Source: Paragordius varius
Lineage: Eukaryota > Nematomorpha
DNA: 64,000 nt
Assembly: GCA_964247055.1 (NCBI GenBank)
Contig: OZ176059.1
Location: 310,001 to 374,000 of the forward strand
Reading direction: 5' to 3'
The notes under the pieces were generated by a model. It searched no databases. It was not told the DNA's origin and worked only from the letters and a program-made list of their open reading frames with translations. A program made the translations under genes and the position numbers. Position 1 is the stretch's first letter. Every line of letters starts with the position of its first letter. Positions 38,601 through 49,500 of the stretch are shown in pieces.

Positions 38601-40890
38601 GTATATATTACTGTTAGATGTGATTTAGATAAAAAATTAGCTTTAATTTTTTTTAAAAATAAATAAACATTTCGCAAAAATGTCGTAAAAAAATGGTGTC
38701 GATGTAGTTTGATATGGAACTTATTTTTCAAAACTAAATTTTATTTAAATATTTAGGCTTATTTATATAATTTTTATTGAGATGGAAGCATAAGTTTAAA
38801 TTAAGACTGTTTCTTTCAGTAATTTTTAAAAACATATACTTAAATATAGTCTGGCGTATTTAGATACCCCAATTTGTATCAAAAAGTTAAGTTAATTAAA
38901 GAATAAAAATAAAAAATATAAACCTTTTACCAGCAGAAATCTAAATAAAATTCTTTTTTACCCAATTCAAAAACCAAAATAACCAAGTTACTGTAATATA
39001 AAGTGAATAATCCACACAAATGTGAATAAAATTATGCTAGAGTATTTAATACTAATTACTTGATAGTATATAAAATAAAGAGCAATTCACAAATTTTAAA
39101 GTATTTAAAATACAATTATTAGATGTGTTAAGCCTCCACCTCCTATGCTTTTGATTTTTAAAAGATGGCCCCAATTTTTATATTCGTTCAAAGAGATGTT
39201 ATTTTAATGATTTTATTGTTATCATTTCTTTTATCGTATCGTATACTCTATTTAATAATTAGACATTATTCAAAAAATAAGAAATTCAGTGAATTTTAAT
39301 TAGAAAAATTATTTTAATATATTTCAAAAACAGGTCATGATGTGGGTAGAAAGACATATATTTCTCTCCCACAATCAAATACTTGAGTGATGAATCTTTA
39401 CTCTAAATATATACTTTACTCAAAATCACCCTCGAATAAATTCAAATCAACCTTAAAATAAATTGTTTGGAATAATAAAAATTACCTATATTTTTCTATT
39501 CTAAAAAAGGAAATTGCGCTCTATATTAACATATTAATTGAAAGAAATAATAGACTATAGCAAAAAGAAATTCATATTAATGATAAGTTAGCCGCCCGAA
39601 AACACATAATTTATATTAGCCACCCAAAATGAATTTGAATTGTTCAAGGATAATTTTGAAGTGTAAATGGTATACTTACCATTTTTTTGAACACGAGGCA
39701 AACAAGCAGTCCTATGGTATTAACAAATAACCAAAGCAGTCCCATGGCAAAAAGGACGACACCACCCAACCCTGAAAACAAAATACCCAAAAGAATGGCA
39801 AATCCAAACAAGAGCCATGTGGACAGGATTCGCTTGTAACACATAGTATACGTGGTGAATCTTGCATCGTTACTTAATAATTCGATGGCTAGGCTGTAAT
39901 CATCGGCTGTAATCTATCATTTTTATTTAATTTTTATTGTGAATGTAATAATTGATAAAAAATGATATGTACAGTAAAAATTGAAATTATACTAAAGGAT
40001 AAAACGTAAAAATATAAAGACAAATTTCATTTTTTTTCAAACGATAACACATCATACATTTAAAATATTAATTTTTTTATATATCTCATTGTGTTACACT
40101 GCAAAGTGTGAAATTGAGATGTATATTGGTAACACAATCAATTACATGTTTAAATGTTATTAAATAATTATGATAGTAAAAGATTTAAAAAAATATGATT
40201 GTCTTATGATAAAATTGACATATTTTTACGCTTTGTCCGTATAATTTCAATTTTGCTATATATATATATATATATCAATTATGTAATCATAACATAATTG
40301 AATAAATTAAGCCACATTAGTTGAATTTAACATTTGAATGTGGTAAAAATTGTTTATCACTAAAACCTATGACAAAAAAATAAATATAAACGGTTTCAAA
40401 ACGATAAATTTTAAAAGCGCACTGTAAAACCATATTGGTTGGTATTTTATTTAAACTGACTTCGTACAGTCAAACCATTTTTGATCAGACTAAACTGCCA
40501 TTTTTTTATTTTTATCGTTTTCATAATGTTGTTTCAATGTTAAAATATTTAATTTTATGATGTGGATGATAAACCAATTTTTTAAAAAAATTAAGCGAAT
40601 TAAACTACCTAATTCTATATGTTCAATAATCAGTATCTAGTATAACTGAATAAAATGTTAATCAATTGATTTTTATTTTTTGTTTATTAACTTTTTTAAC
40701 ACAAGAAGATTAAAACCAAAACAGTGCGTTACATGGACTATATGTATTAATTGAAAAAAAACCATAATATTTACTTTGAGTTTAGGATCTAGGATTTCTG
40801 GAGGTACATGGGTAGAATTAAATTTAGCTGGGGTCAACCATACGCATGAATGTTTTTCTGGATGTACTGAAACGATCAAATCGCCTGACA
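35695..40890 (-). CDS. TMEM268-like two-pass membrane protein (5' end not located)
   Basis: Model on the minus strand: complement of exons 40890-40775, 39913-39680, 37590-37480, 36490-36406, 35885-35695. In order they encode SGDLIVSVHPEKHSCVWLTP and DPKLK; ITADDYSLAIELLSNDARF plus two membrane helices (WLLFGFAILLGILF and GLLWLFVNTIGLLVCLVF); NNLDDAVSSINRILYKKNIL then SCHKIL; IHVIYYDLNPCSEYLSK; and a polar tail ending NYRLQFYRV. From memory this order and spacing matches vertebrate TMEM268: N-terminal beta segment, short helix, two transmembrane helices, a loop ending in LLGV.D, then FVYFDLENCVQFL. Human function is linked to integrin stability, but transfer here is inference. Phases are 0, 0, 0, 1. 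The last two introns begin ATATCCTTT and GTATCCTC, i.e. U12-type. The first coding exon should lie upstream of 40890; exon 1 enters in phase 1. Confidence 0.7.
35886..36405 (-). other. Candidate U12-type GT-AG intron
   Basis: On the minus strand the donor is T|GTATCCTC, identical to the U12 consensus GTATCCT over seven bases. The acceptor is CTAATAG|AT with TATCATAAC about 15 nt upstream as a partial U12 branch site. Choosing it gives phase 1, which fits the only open frame of the last exon. The competing U2 donor AAG|GTTTGT gives phase 0 and an immediate frame clash. A family A copy lies inside. Confidence 0.55.
35963..36241. mobile_element. Family A element
   Basis: TACAGTAAAAATTGAAAAAA to TTTTGTCCGTATAATTTACT, with (AT)n inside. 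Lies in the last intron of the TMEM268-like gene. Confidence 0.7.
36590..36812. mobile_element. Family F element
   Basis: Terminal inverted repeats of about 60 bp: TTACAGTATGCATTTTAATG at the left and CATTAAAATGCATACTGTAA at the right. Both continue into a GGTCAATTTG block. A second copy is at 53771. Confidence 0.8.
36931..37188. mobile_element. Family A element
   Basis: TACAGAGTAAAAATTGAAAT to TACGTTTTATCCGTAGTATA and TTTTTACAGTA. Inside the candidate AT-AC intron. Confidence 0.7.
37676..38216 (+). mobile_element. Family D element
   Basis: CAAATTGGGGTATCTAGGGA at the left; CCCCAATTTGAATTGGAGGA and GTTGTATCCAAGTGTTAATA at the right, with TTACCATGGTTTCATTTTAT inside. In an intron of the TMEM268-like gene. 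Confidence 0.7.
38325..38895 (-). mobile_element. Family D element, inverted neighbour of the 37676 copy
   Basis: TTAACACTTGGATACAACAT and CGAATTGGGGTACTTGAATA at the left; GTATTTAGATACCCCAATTT at the right. Opposite orientation to the copy 110 bp away, so transcripts through this intron could fold into a long hairpin. Confidence 0.7.
39410..39673. mobile_element. Family B element against a splice donor
   Basis: The right end GAAGTGTAAATGGTATA runs into the minus-strand donor GTAAGTATACC of the TMEM268-like gene: the element's last bases TATACC supply donor positions beyond +5. The left end is decayed (TACTTTACTCAAAATCACCC). Confidence 0.65.
39970..40260. mobile_element. Family A element
   Basis: TACAGTAAAAATTGAAATTA to ACGCTTTGTCCGTATAATTT and CAATTTTGCTATA. 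Between two exons of the TMEM268-like gene. Confidence 0.75.
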
Positions 40891-41529
40891 CTATTATTTC
40901 ACAATATTATTATATATAGAAAATTTCTTTTTAACATTATAATGATGTCGAACTCGTTCACAATTTATTGATACGAAACTGCTTTGAGCTCAATGGTTTA
41001 AACTGATGGTTTATTTATTAGGTACCTTTAATCTTAAATTAAAAAAAAGGAATTAAAACTGTTTATTTTTGTTCTTGTGGTGTAGACATAAACACAAAAC
41101 GTAAAAAGTAAAAACACATTTTTTTCTCAAGAAAACAATATTTTTCTTTCTGTTTTAATAGGGAACTTAAATGTTTACAATGTAAAATTATAAAAATCGG
41201 TGTGCATATGTATCAGATATGGTTTTTTTACGATAAAGTAAAGGTACATATTATTACTTAGAAAAAAAAACGTATTTATCTGATAAAAATTAAGAATTTA
41301 TTAATTTTCGAGAATTATTGTTCAATCTTTGTCAAATAAAAAAAATATAATTTAAAATTAATGAATCACATTAAATACAAAGATCCAATCTCACGTAAAT
41401 GATTACCATGTACATACCAAGCCACGTGTTCATGTGACTAAAAAATATATTGGAGAAATTGGAAAAGGAAATGCTATAAATTGTGAAAATTAATATTAAT
41501 TAATTTAATCGAAACTACAGAATAATAGC
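40891..41529. other. Gene-free stretch, likely 5' region or intron of the TMEM268-like gene
   Basis: No start exon or promoter could be supported. A decayed family A trace (CACAAAACGTAAAAAGTAAA) occurs near 41092. Confidence 0.4.
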
Positions 41530-41675
41530 TATCACCAATAAATCATCCAAACTTCTTCTCAAGATAAACACAATTCATCCCCTATTGATGAAATTTCTGA
41601 CGTTCAGGCTGACTTTAGATCAAAGCGAAACACTACTAATCACACAGTCCGTATTAATATTATAATTCATATATA

Positions 41676-43552
41676 GGGCCTGCTGAATAAAAACAAGCAC
41701 CTACTGGGTAGTAGGTGCTTGATAGTATGTACCATTTTTTGAAAAAACATTGAATAAAAATAGGTACTTACTGTCATGTACGTACTTAAGTTTTTAGTAT
41801 GTGTAAAATGTTTATTTTCATTTTGTTTTTTTGTTTGTTTTCGATTTCATTCATAAAATGCGTTTGAAAAATTTATAATGTAAATTAGAAAGTCTAACCT
41901 TTGGAAAATAAATATCGATTATCAACCCATTATTATTTAAAAAATGCAATTATTAATACACATTTATTTATAAATACACAAAAAATAAATTAAAATAATG
42001 TTTGAACAATTAAATCTCGTTTCATTTTGCCAGCCTTGAGTATTTGGGTTAGATCAATATTTGTTTCACAATCCTCCACATATTCAATATCAAAATATGA
42101 ATTACTTTCGAAATCTGTTAAGGGTTCGTTAAGATATTTGGATACATTATGTAATATGGAACATGTTAATATAAGTTTTGGGATTCGTTCTAGACTTAAA
42201 CGAATTTCGTTACCAAGTATAGGAAATCGGGTCTTCATCTGACCGAAAACCCCCGCTTGATAATGCTTTTTTCAGAACAATGTAATTTATGGAATTTTTT
42301 CTCGTTATCGATCATCATATTTTTGAAGGGGGTTAGGAGCCAGGGTGATAGTGGACATCCATTATCACCTAACAAACAGAATAAATCATTTTGTTTGCAC
42401 ATATATGACTGAACAATCGTGTTTCGCCATATCCTTGAATCATGGCCATTGTGCATCCACAGATGTAATTTCTTGATTGGCATTACATGTGAATTGTACA
42501 TTGAGGGTACATCGATCGACCCTTTCGATTTATATAGGCCTCAACATTTTTAGGTCTTAATATTTCAAAGTGTGAACAATCAATGCAACCAATAGCAGTT
42601 GACATTTTATATTTGGATAGCCATAATTTATTCGCCATATTAAGCTCTTCAAATGACTTGGGAATTTTTACCCAATGAGATTTTGATACTATTTCGTCCA
42701 TAACTTTAGGTATAGTTTTGCATATGGAACTATGAACATTAAAATCATGTCCTATACCCGCTTGATATCCCGGATCTCCAAGAAATCTTAACGCAAAATC
42801 TAGATTTATGATATTTTAAATACCTCCATTCGCATCCTGGGAGTTAGTTTCCTTAAAGATATATTTAATTTTTAACCAAAATATGAAAAGGTCATTTTAT
42901 CTTAGCCATAACTCAAATTTGAATAAATCTGTGATTTTTTATATAGAAAATAGCTTCATTCAAAAATATTCACTCAAATATATAAAATTTAAATGTTTAT
43001 AAAATAAAATTAAGGTCATTATAAAGTATATAAACTCAAATATTTTACACAAAAATGAAATAATCGAAGAAAATGATATGTTGTGGACATTCTTGAAAAA
43101 AAACCAATATTTTTTAACAAAAGTAATAATCTCTTCTAATTGAACTTACAAAGCTTAAAATAGAGAAGGAAAAAAATTATTATTAATAATAAAACAAATA
43201 ATATTTAATTAATATATTAATAAGTTTATATATATATATATATATATATATGAATCATGTAATTTAAAAAAACATTTATCTTAGAAATTTTATAATAATA
43301 TAACCGATATTATTTTAAGTGAAAAAATAATAGTTTAAAATGTTGCCATTTACCAGCTTAAAAAAAACCAGTAAGTACTAGGTAAAATTTGTAAAAAGAC
43401 AATTTTTATTCAATGATATTTGTCAGTAAATACTGGTAAACATAGTACGTACTGGATAGTAAAAGCAATATATTTTTTTATTCAATACATAGATAGCATA
43501 TACTGGAAAAAACCTAGTTTTTAGCATATACTAGCTTTTATTCAGCAGGCCC
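41676..43552 (-). mobile_element. PIF/Harbinger DNA transposon inserted in the LINE
   Basis: Terminal inverted repeats GGGCCTGCTGAATAAAA and TTTTATTCAGCAGGCCC, with 3-bp ATA on both sides as a target duplication, as expected for Harbinger. Sub-terminal sequence carries repeats of CTACTGGGTAGTAGGTG and related TACTGG motifs. Total 1877 bp with the transposase on the minus strand. The insertion falls inside the LINE's RT region, so it is younger than the LINE. Confidence 0.85.
41990..42830 (-). pseudogene. Harbinger transposase (HARBI1-like DDE nuclease), truncated and frameshifted
   Basis: Minus-strand fragments in order: LRFLGDPGYQAGIGHDFNVH, KMSTAIGCIDCSHFEILRPK (first catalytic Asp in the GxIDxxH motif), NGHDSRIWRNT (second Asp block), CLLGDNGCPLSPWLLTPF (the LGDxGYPL motif) and MKTRFPILGNEIRLSLERIP (end of the third catalytic region). 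The three pieces (42701-42483, 42501-42235, 42238-41990) are in different frames, so at least two shifts are present. The N-terminal portion and the partner Myb-like protein are missing. Not active as it stands; it resembles animal HARBI1-class transposases. Confidence 0.85.
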
Positions 43553-44722
43553 ATAATGAATTCGGTAAAAGTTTGTACTGCTGTTTTGGACTTCAGTATG
43601 GCATGTGACACAGTCAACCACGATTGTATCTGGAAGATTTTACAATCTTCCGGAGTTTTCTCCAACATAATACTTATGTTACAATCGTTATATAGACAAA
43701 CAGCGGCTACGATCAAAACACAATACGGTTCCACCGACTGGTTCCCCATCCTCAGAGGTGTCAGACAAGGATGTGTCCTTTCTTTCTCCCCTCGTTGTTT
43801 AATTTATACAATGAAACATTAATTCGCAATTGTGAATTTCCTAAATATATTAGAGCGCGCATTGGTGGTAACTATAAGAAATCTCCGATACGCTGATGAT
43901 ACAGTTCTCTTGATGGAATCCCATTCGGACATGATTTCAATATTAAATAGATTTACAGTCGGAGCAAGTTTGATGGGTCTGAAGCAAAACCCATATCGAA
44001 ATCTATATTCATGATCCTCAAGGCCCCCAAATACCATTATCACTCACTACTGCTCTATCGACTTAACCGATCTTTGTAGGTATTTAGGTTCAATAATTGC
44101 ATCTGACGACACTTCAGATCCCGATATACGAACACGGCTTTTAGGACGTGCTACCCTGGGCAAGCTTTTCAGAATTTGGAACTCGGTAATAAGAGTTCAA
44201 CCAAAGTAGCCATCCTAAAAGCGATGGTAACCCTGTTGCTACCTACGGATCTAGGTCATGGTTTTGTAAATCCACTGACAAAGCCAGAATCAACTCATTT
44301 CAAATGTGGTATTTCCGGTAAATTTTTGGTATTTCCTGGAACCACATCTCTAATTCATATATACTTAAATTCCTCAAACCAGATTCTTACTTTATGATCT
44401 AGTGATCTACAAGCAAATAAAATGTCTGGGCCACATCACACCTTCCGATTTGATTCCTTGAAAAAAAACGTTTTCCTTGGGTCGGTCGATGGGACTCGCA
44501 AAAGAGGCCTCCCTAAAAAGCGGTTTCTAGATATCATCAAATGAGTTACTCACCTTACATCTCTCAAATGATTCGAAAGTCACGATGAAAACACTGATTT
44601 ATGAGAAAGCTAAGAGTCGCTACGCGTCTAGCTTTTAAGAAAAAATATTAATTAATTTAAAACAAATCCAGATAACATCTAAAATTTTGCATTAAAATAC
44701 CTTAAATATCATCCCATCAGGA

Positions 44723-44738
44723 TTTATTTTAATTTATT
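44723..44738 (-). terminator. Poly(A) signals for the 44769-45951 gene
   Basis: Two AATAAA hexamers on the minus strand, 30-45 nt after the stop at 44769. Their presence argues that the 44997 exon is terminal. Confidence 0.5.
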
Positions 44739-44768
44739 TGTAATTTTCTATTTACTTGAACACAAGAC

Positions 44769-45951
44769 TCAAAGAGCACAACTCATACATTCGCAGTAAT
44801 ATAAATAACTGTCAGGCTTGTCATAACACATATACACGGTAACAAAAACACAAGCTTTAAAACGGATGTCATCACTAATATCGTAAAACCCCATTAAACG
44901 ACAAATACGCGAAGCAATTATCAAAAAATGCAAAGGTAAATTCAAAAGAGACGATGGTTTATTGTTGTCGTCAATCTGGGACGGACTGCGCATTTGCCTA
45001 ATTGCCAGATTTATTAATTTATACACTATATCACAAAGTTAATGTAAGGATAATTACAGATTTTTTTCATAGATTACCTTTCCCCACCTATATAAGTGTA
45101 AGAAATTTACCACTTCATCCTGCTTTTTATGCGAAAAGTAGTGAACAATATTACTCGAAAAATGATCCTTTTAAATTCAAAAAACGCATTTAGTCTTTAT
45201 TATTCAATAATAAAATAGTAATTTTTACTTTTAACATGTTGTCTTTATTTTTAACTTTAAAGAACTTTTACTGCTTAAACAGGCAATTATGAATTAACTA
45301 ACCATAATTGTTTAGGGTTGATGAATTGCCACCAGCTGTAGAATTTGGGTCATTTAACATTACGATGGATGGATTGATGTTAGCGGAACGGTTAGAGCGG
45401 GAAAAATATCCTGGGCCTCCTACGCCCCCCTTTACCACATGGTTAGGAGGCAAATTAAAGTGTGGATATGGATTGAATGGTGCATTAGTTATAACTGGGC
45501 CCAAATCTTGTTTATCAAACATGCGTTTAGATTTGACTTTGGTGTTAATTTGAAGGGTCTCATTACTATTCAAGACCCGTGGGTCAGTATTCGATAAAGG
45601 TAGCGTTGTCATGTTAGTAAAACCATTGGTGGAAACAGCATTCAAACTTTGAAGAGAATTAAATCCGGAATCTAGATTTGTTTTGATATTGGTATTGGTA
45701 TTGTCATTACTTTTTTGTTTATCCTTTTGTTTTTGTTTTTGCTTTTTAAATTTATGATATCGATCGTCATTATTTTCAATACTTTCATTATTTTTATCAT
45801 TAGAGTTACCTACAAAATTGGATTCCATTGTTTTATTAGGCTTGCTAACTTCTTCTGTGCTGTCATTCGAAGTACCACTGATATTTTTGACATTCGTGTC
45901 ATCAATGGGCACACTGACAAATGAATCATCAAATTGTTCTTTTCCTTCCAT
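44769..45951 (-). CDS. Unrecognised protein: long disordered N-terminus plus Cys-rich helical C-terminus
   Basis: The first exon runs from ATG 45951 (good context AAGAAATGG) to 45303 at TATG|GTTAGT, phase 1. It encodes 216 residues rich in Asn, Ser, Thr and Lys, with a charged run (KFKKQKQKQKDKQK) and a Gly/Pro/Ser stretch (VVKGGVGGPGYFSRSNRS). The likely last exon is 44997-44769: QMRSPSQIDDNNKPSSLL, then an ordered segment FLIIASRICRLMGFYDISDD and FKACVFVTVYMCYDKPDSYL, ending CECMSCAL and a stop. Its entry phase is 2, so it does not join exon 1 directly. A 10-nt micro-exon GTGGGGAAAG at 45091-45082, flanked by TATATAG and GTAATC, would restore frame. The ordered part has a faint cyclin-box look, not enough to name it. 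Alternatively the 44997 exon donates at 44789 (T|GTATGA) to the TMEM268-like gene in matching phase. Confidence 0.5.
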
Positions 45952-46274
45952 TTCTTACTTGAGTTATATGTTATATTTTGTCTCTAAATAATACTATCTA
46001 ATGATTTTTGACTAAAATTCAATTATCGGAGGCATAACTTGTAGTATTGAGTGTTACAATTGTGATCTAAAACAGGAAAAATTATAGAGATAATATAAAA
46101 AATGGCAATACATTTAAAAATATTGCGCCAAATTTTGGGGCAAAAAAAGTTTTTTTTGACATATTACAAACCCAGTACACGAAAAAAATTGGCTTTGCCT
46201 TTTGAGGCGACATTAGCATTCAGTCGTTCATATCTTTTTGTTAAGTATCAACTTTAGATTTAATTAATTGAAAA

Positions 46275-46547
46275 TACAGTAAAAATTTAAATTATACAGA
46301 CAAAACGTGAAAATATAAAGATATTTATTTTTTGAAAAGACCGCTGTATTTGAAATTGTTTATTAATACAAATCATTGTTTTAATTGTAAAGTATGAAAT
46401 AGAGATGTGTATTGACACAATTAGATACGTATTTTAGAATAATTATATGATTTGCGCTAAGGTTTAAAAGTAGGGTTGTTGTCTTTGGAAAAATATATTT
46501 TTTCTATATTTTTACATTTTGTCCATATAAGTTCTATTTTTACTGTA
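46275..46547. mobile_element. Family A element
   Basis: TACAGTAAAAATTTAAATTA to CATTTTGTCCATATAAGTTC and TTTTTACTGTA. Confidence 0.75.
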
Positions 46548-49500
46548 ATTAAATGATAGAAAATAAACATAATTTATACCGAGATTTAAAACGATGATTT
46601 ATTAATGGCAATGAAACCACGTTTTTTCAGGACCGTTTTGTGGTCCAAAAAAAATTAAATAGTAGCACAGCTTAAATATTTTATAAATTTTTAATTATAT
46701 TCGTATAATTAATACGTCGACTTTACATAAACTTTTATATTTTTTTGAATAAAATAAAAGTATAATTTCTTAAAATATCTGTAAGTTGCCGCAGTACATT
46801 TGCGTGCTACTTTTTTGAATAGCTTTAAATTAAATTAGGACCAAAATTAGAACAATGAAAAATCAAATAAAACTGTAAGCTTTTTCGCATAAGAATCTAT
46901 AAAACCATAACTGTTGAAAAATTTTCTTATGTGAGCCTATACCTGGATCTGGAGAATATTATATACCGAATACAATACAAATGCGGTTTCAATTTCTATC
47001 CCCAAATTACACGAAGATTTTTAATTTTTTATATTTCAGCAAGGCATTTAGAATGAAATCGTGTAAAGTAAAAAAAAAATTCATTAAAATGGGTTTATCA
47101 GTAATTTACATCATATGGGATATTTATCGAATCGAAGGTTTAAACTTGTAAAAACTATTATATATTCCTAAAATATAATCATCCATCCTTTTAACTATTT
47201 TCCTAGATAGAAGAAATGACTTTAGGTTTTAAAATAAAGTTAGCACTCAAAACCGCTTTAAGCACACAGCTGATTTTAACAATGAATAAGTAAGGAATAT
47301 TAGTTGCCAAAATGTAATTAAATGCATGATCATAATATATTGTTACATTCGATTTTTAATGAATTAAATTATCCAAAAATATATAGTTGGCAAATATATT
47401 TAAAAACGTTATTCCACATATATGATTTAAAATATTATTTTTTAATAGGCCATAGAATGCATATATTTTAATTTAACCCAATAACACCGATATCTTTTTA
47501 AAATTACTCTGATTTGCTTAAATCTAAAAATTGATGACATGCTGCATGTATATTTTTGTTTTGATTTACTCCATTTCCAAGGGAGTTTAAACACTGGAAG
47601 TCTAAATTTTTTTCAAGATATTGATTTTAAATTTAATGTTAAAATATTATTATCAAATGAAAATTTACACTTTAAACCGGTTTAATAATCGTTTGACATT
47701 ATGCAGGCATTCAAGTTTATTATTTATCATAAATATTGAATGAATGCAACTAAATAAACAACACTAACAAAAATTTGATAGCAATTTCAAACTTCAGACA
47801 TTAAACTTCAAAATTAGGTTAAGAAAATAGTCAAAACTATAGAGCGAACTATTGAAAAAAAGACAGCTTAAAACCAATTATTATCAAATATTTGTTGTAA
47901 AAATATGATCAAACGAACGTATAATTAAAAAAATTTTATTTTCTAACTAAATAAATATTTATCCAAGTTTTTTAGCGTCTATTAGTGAGTTTCATAAAAA
48001 TTTGCGTCTTAAAGTCTACGATGAAATTTTTTACGACATTATAAATTTTAAATATCTAATGTGACTAAAAGGTAATGGATTGCTTTCAATATTTACAATT
48101 GCACAGATGCATTTTAAATCATTCGATTTTGAAATCGACCGAGGGTAACAAGCTGCCCTAAAAGGTAGGGATGTGTCATTAAGCGCAATAAAATCATATG
48201 ATTAAAACATGTGATTCACACATATTCAAATTTTATAAGCCGTCGCAGTAACGATATATAAAGGTCCTCCCCAACCCTTTTGTTCTCAAAAAAATTGTTA
48301 TACAATATCAAACAAATTTAAGACTTAGTAATCATTAAGTTTCATTTAAATAACGGTCGAATTTCGATATTTAATTATAATACATGTAATTTTTAATTAA
48401 TTACTGATAACAAAACTATATACTATGGAATAATTATATTATTGTAGCCTAAATAATAATAATATCCTAGCTACAAGAAGAGAAAAATTTTGCATCCCAT
48501 TGAAAAGCAAAAGTGAAGCAGGCTTTTCACATGTGAATTTAAATAAAATTATAGGCCATAATAGTTTCTGCTTTATGCGTCGGAGGTTGGCGATGAAAGC
48601 TACTAATATGTTGTTTAAAAAGTGGTGGTGGCGCAAACCATAAAATTAAATAAAAATACCAATAAGAGAAACATGATTAATTTAGAAAAATTTAGCATAT
48701 ATAAATTAGCCACAGGCAATACCAAGCATTCACTAAAAGAGCTGGATAAACGGGATTCGAATTGTTTAAATTAGCGATCGGAGCTAGAACCAGTTAATTC
48801 GAGGTCAATTTTTTTTTCTGGTTTCGAGATTATTCTACCACTCTTATTAGAAAAAACGGTTTTTAATTAAGAAATTTTGGTATTCTGTTGCCGAAATTAG
48901 AGTCGGGATGATCCGGTTCCTATGCTTTTGAGTCCAATGATTGTTTCTAAATTCGGTTTTCATTTTCTTTAAATTAGGGATAGCCAGCCTGTACTTTGAT
49001 GGAATATGAATAAAATATCACATATAAATATGAGGAGCATTTTAAGACGGTTCTACGGCTCATTCACTGCCCTAAAGTATGAAATGAGGTCTTAGGTATT
49101 TGAATGTGCCCCTTAGACGCAAACTCTTATTTTAAAACGCGTCACCAATAAGAATCCGAGAAACAATACAAGTAATAAGAAAACACCACCTATGCAAAAT
49201 TTAGTGTATAATACCTTACGCGAATACCTTAGGAAGGCATCAGTTCACGTTACTTTTAAACCAAGATTGTTCAACCCTAGTTCTCCGGTCCGGGAAAAAA
49301 TTTTACGAAATTTATGAAAATAATATTTTCTAAAATCAAGGAACTAGCAAAAAATGATAAAATTAATAGTTGTTTATTATTGTCTAGGTCTAAAACCTAA
49401 AATTTGTCAAATGCGGCCAGGCATTTGAGTTGGACACCCCTCTTCTGAACTTATTAAACGCGAAATATTTAGAGATAGTCAAAAGGGAGGGTATTTGGAT

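Larger units (their letters stand above)
41530..44640 (+). mobile_element. Decayed non-LTR retrotransposon (LINE), reverse-transcriptase part
   Basis: Read across several frames, the plus strand gives RT landmarks in order. These are SDVQADFRSKRNTTNHTV (about 41590-41650), AVLDFSMACDTVNHDCIWK (about 43575), ILRGVRQGCVLS (about 43750), RNLRYADDTVLLMESHSD (about 43880) and a GTRKRGLPKKRFLDII tail (about 44490). The tail is of the GxRxRGRPxxxW type seen at the C-terminus of several LINE clades. The YADD box is kept but the frame is broken by several shifts and stops. The N-terminal endonuclease part and a poly(A) tail are not seen. A Harbinger element (41676-43552) separates the first two RT blocks. 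Confidence 0.75.

Noticed and set aside
43819-44043. Minus-strand frames opposite the LINE
   Set aside because: Antisense shadows of the reverse-transcriptase blocks, which read coherently on the plus strand.
44789-44997. Joining this exon to the TMEM268-like gene at 40890
   Set aside because: Phases agree, but a stop plus two AATAAA signals follow directly and the TMEM268-like N-terminus does not need it; left as an alternative only.
48479-48648. Short frame resembling a hAT transposase C-terminus (EAGFSHVN)
   Set aside because: Only one weak motif over about 50 residues, with no neighbouring transposase sequence or terminal repeats; kept as debris, not annotated as a gene.
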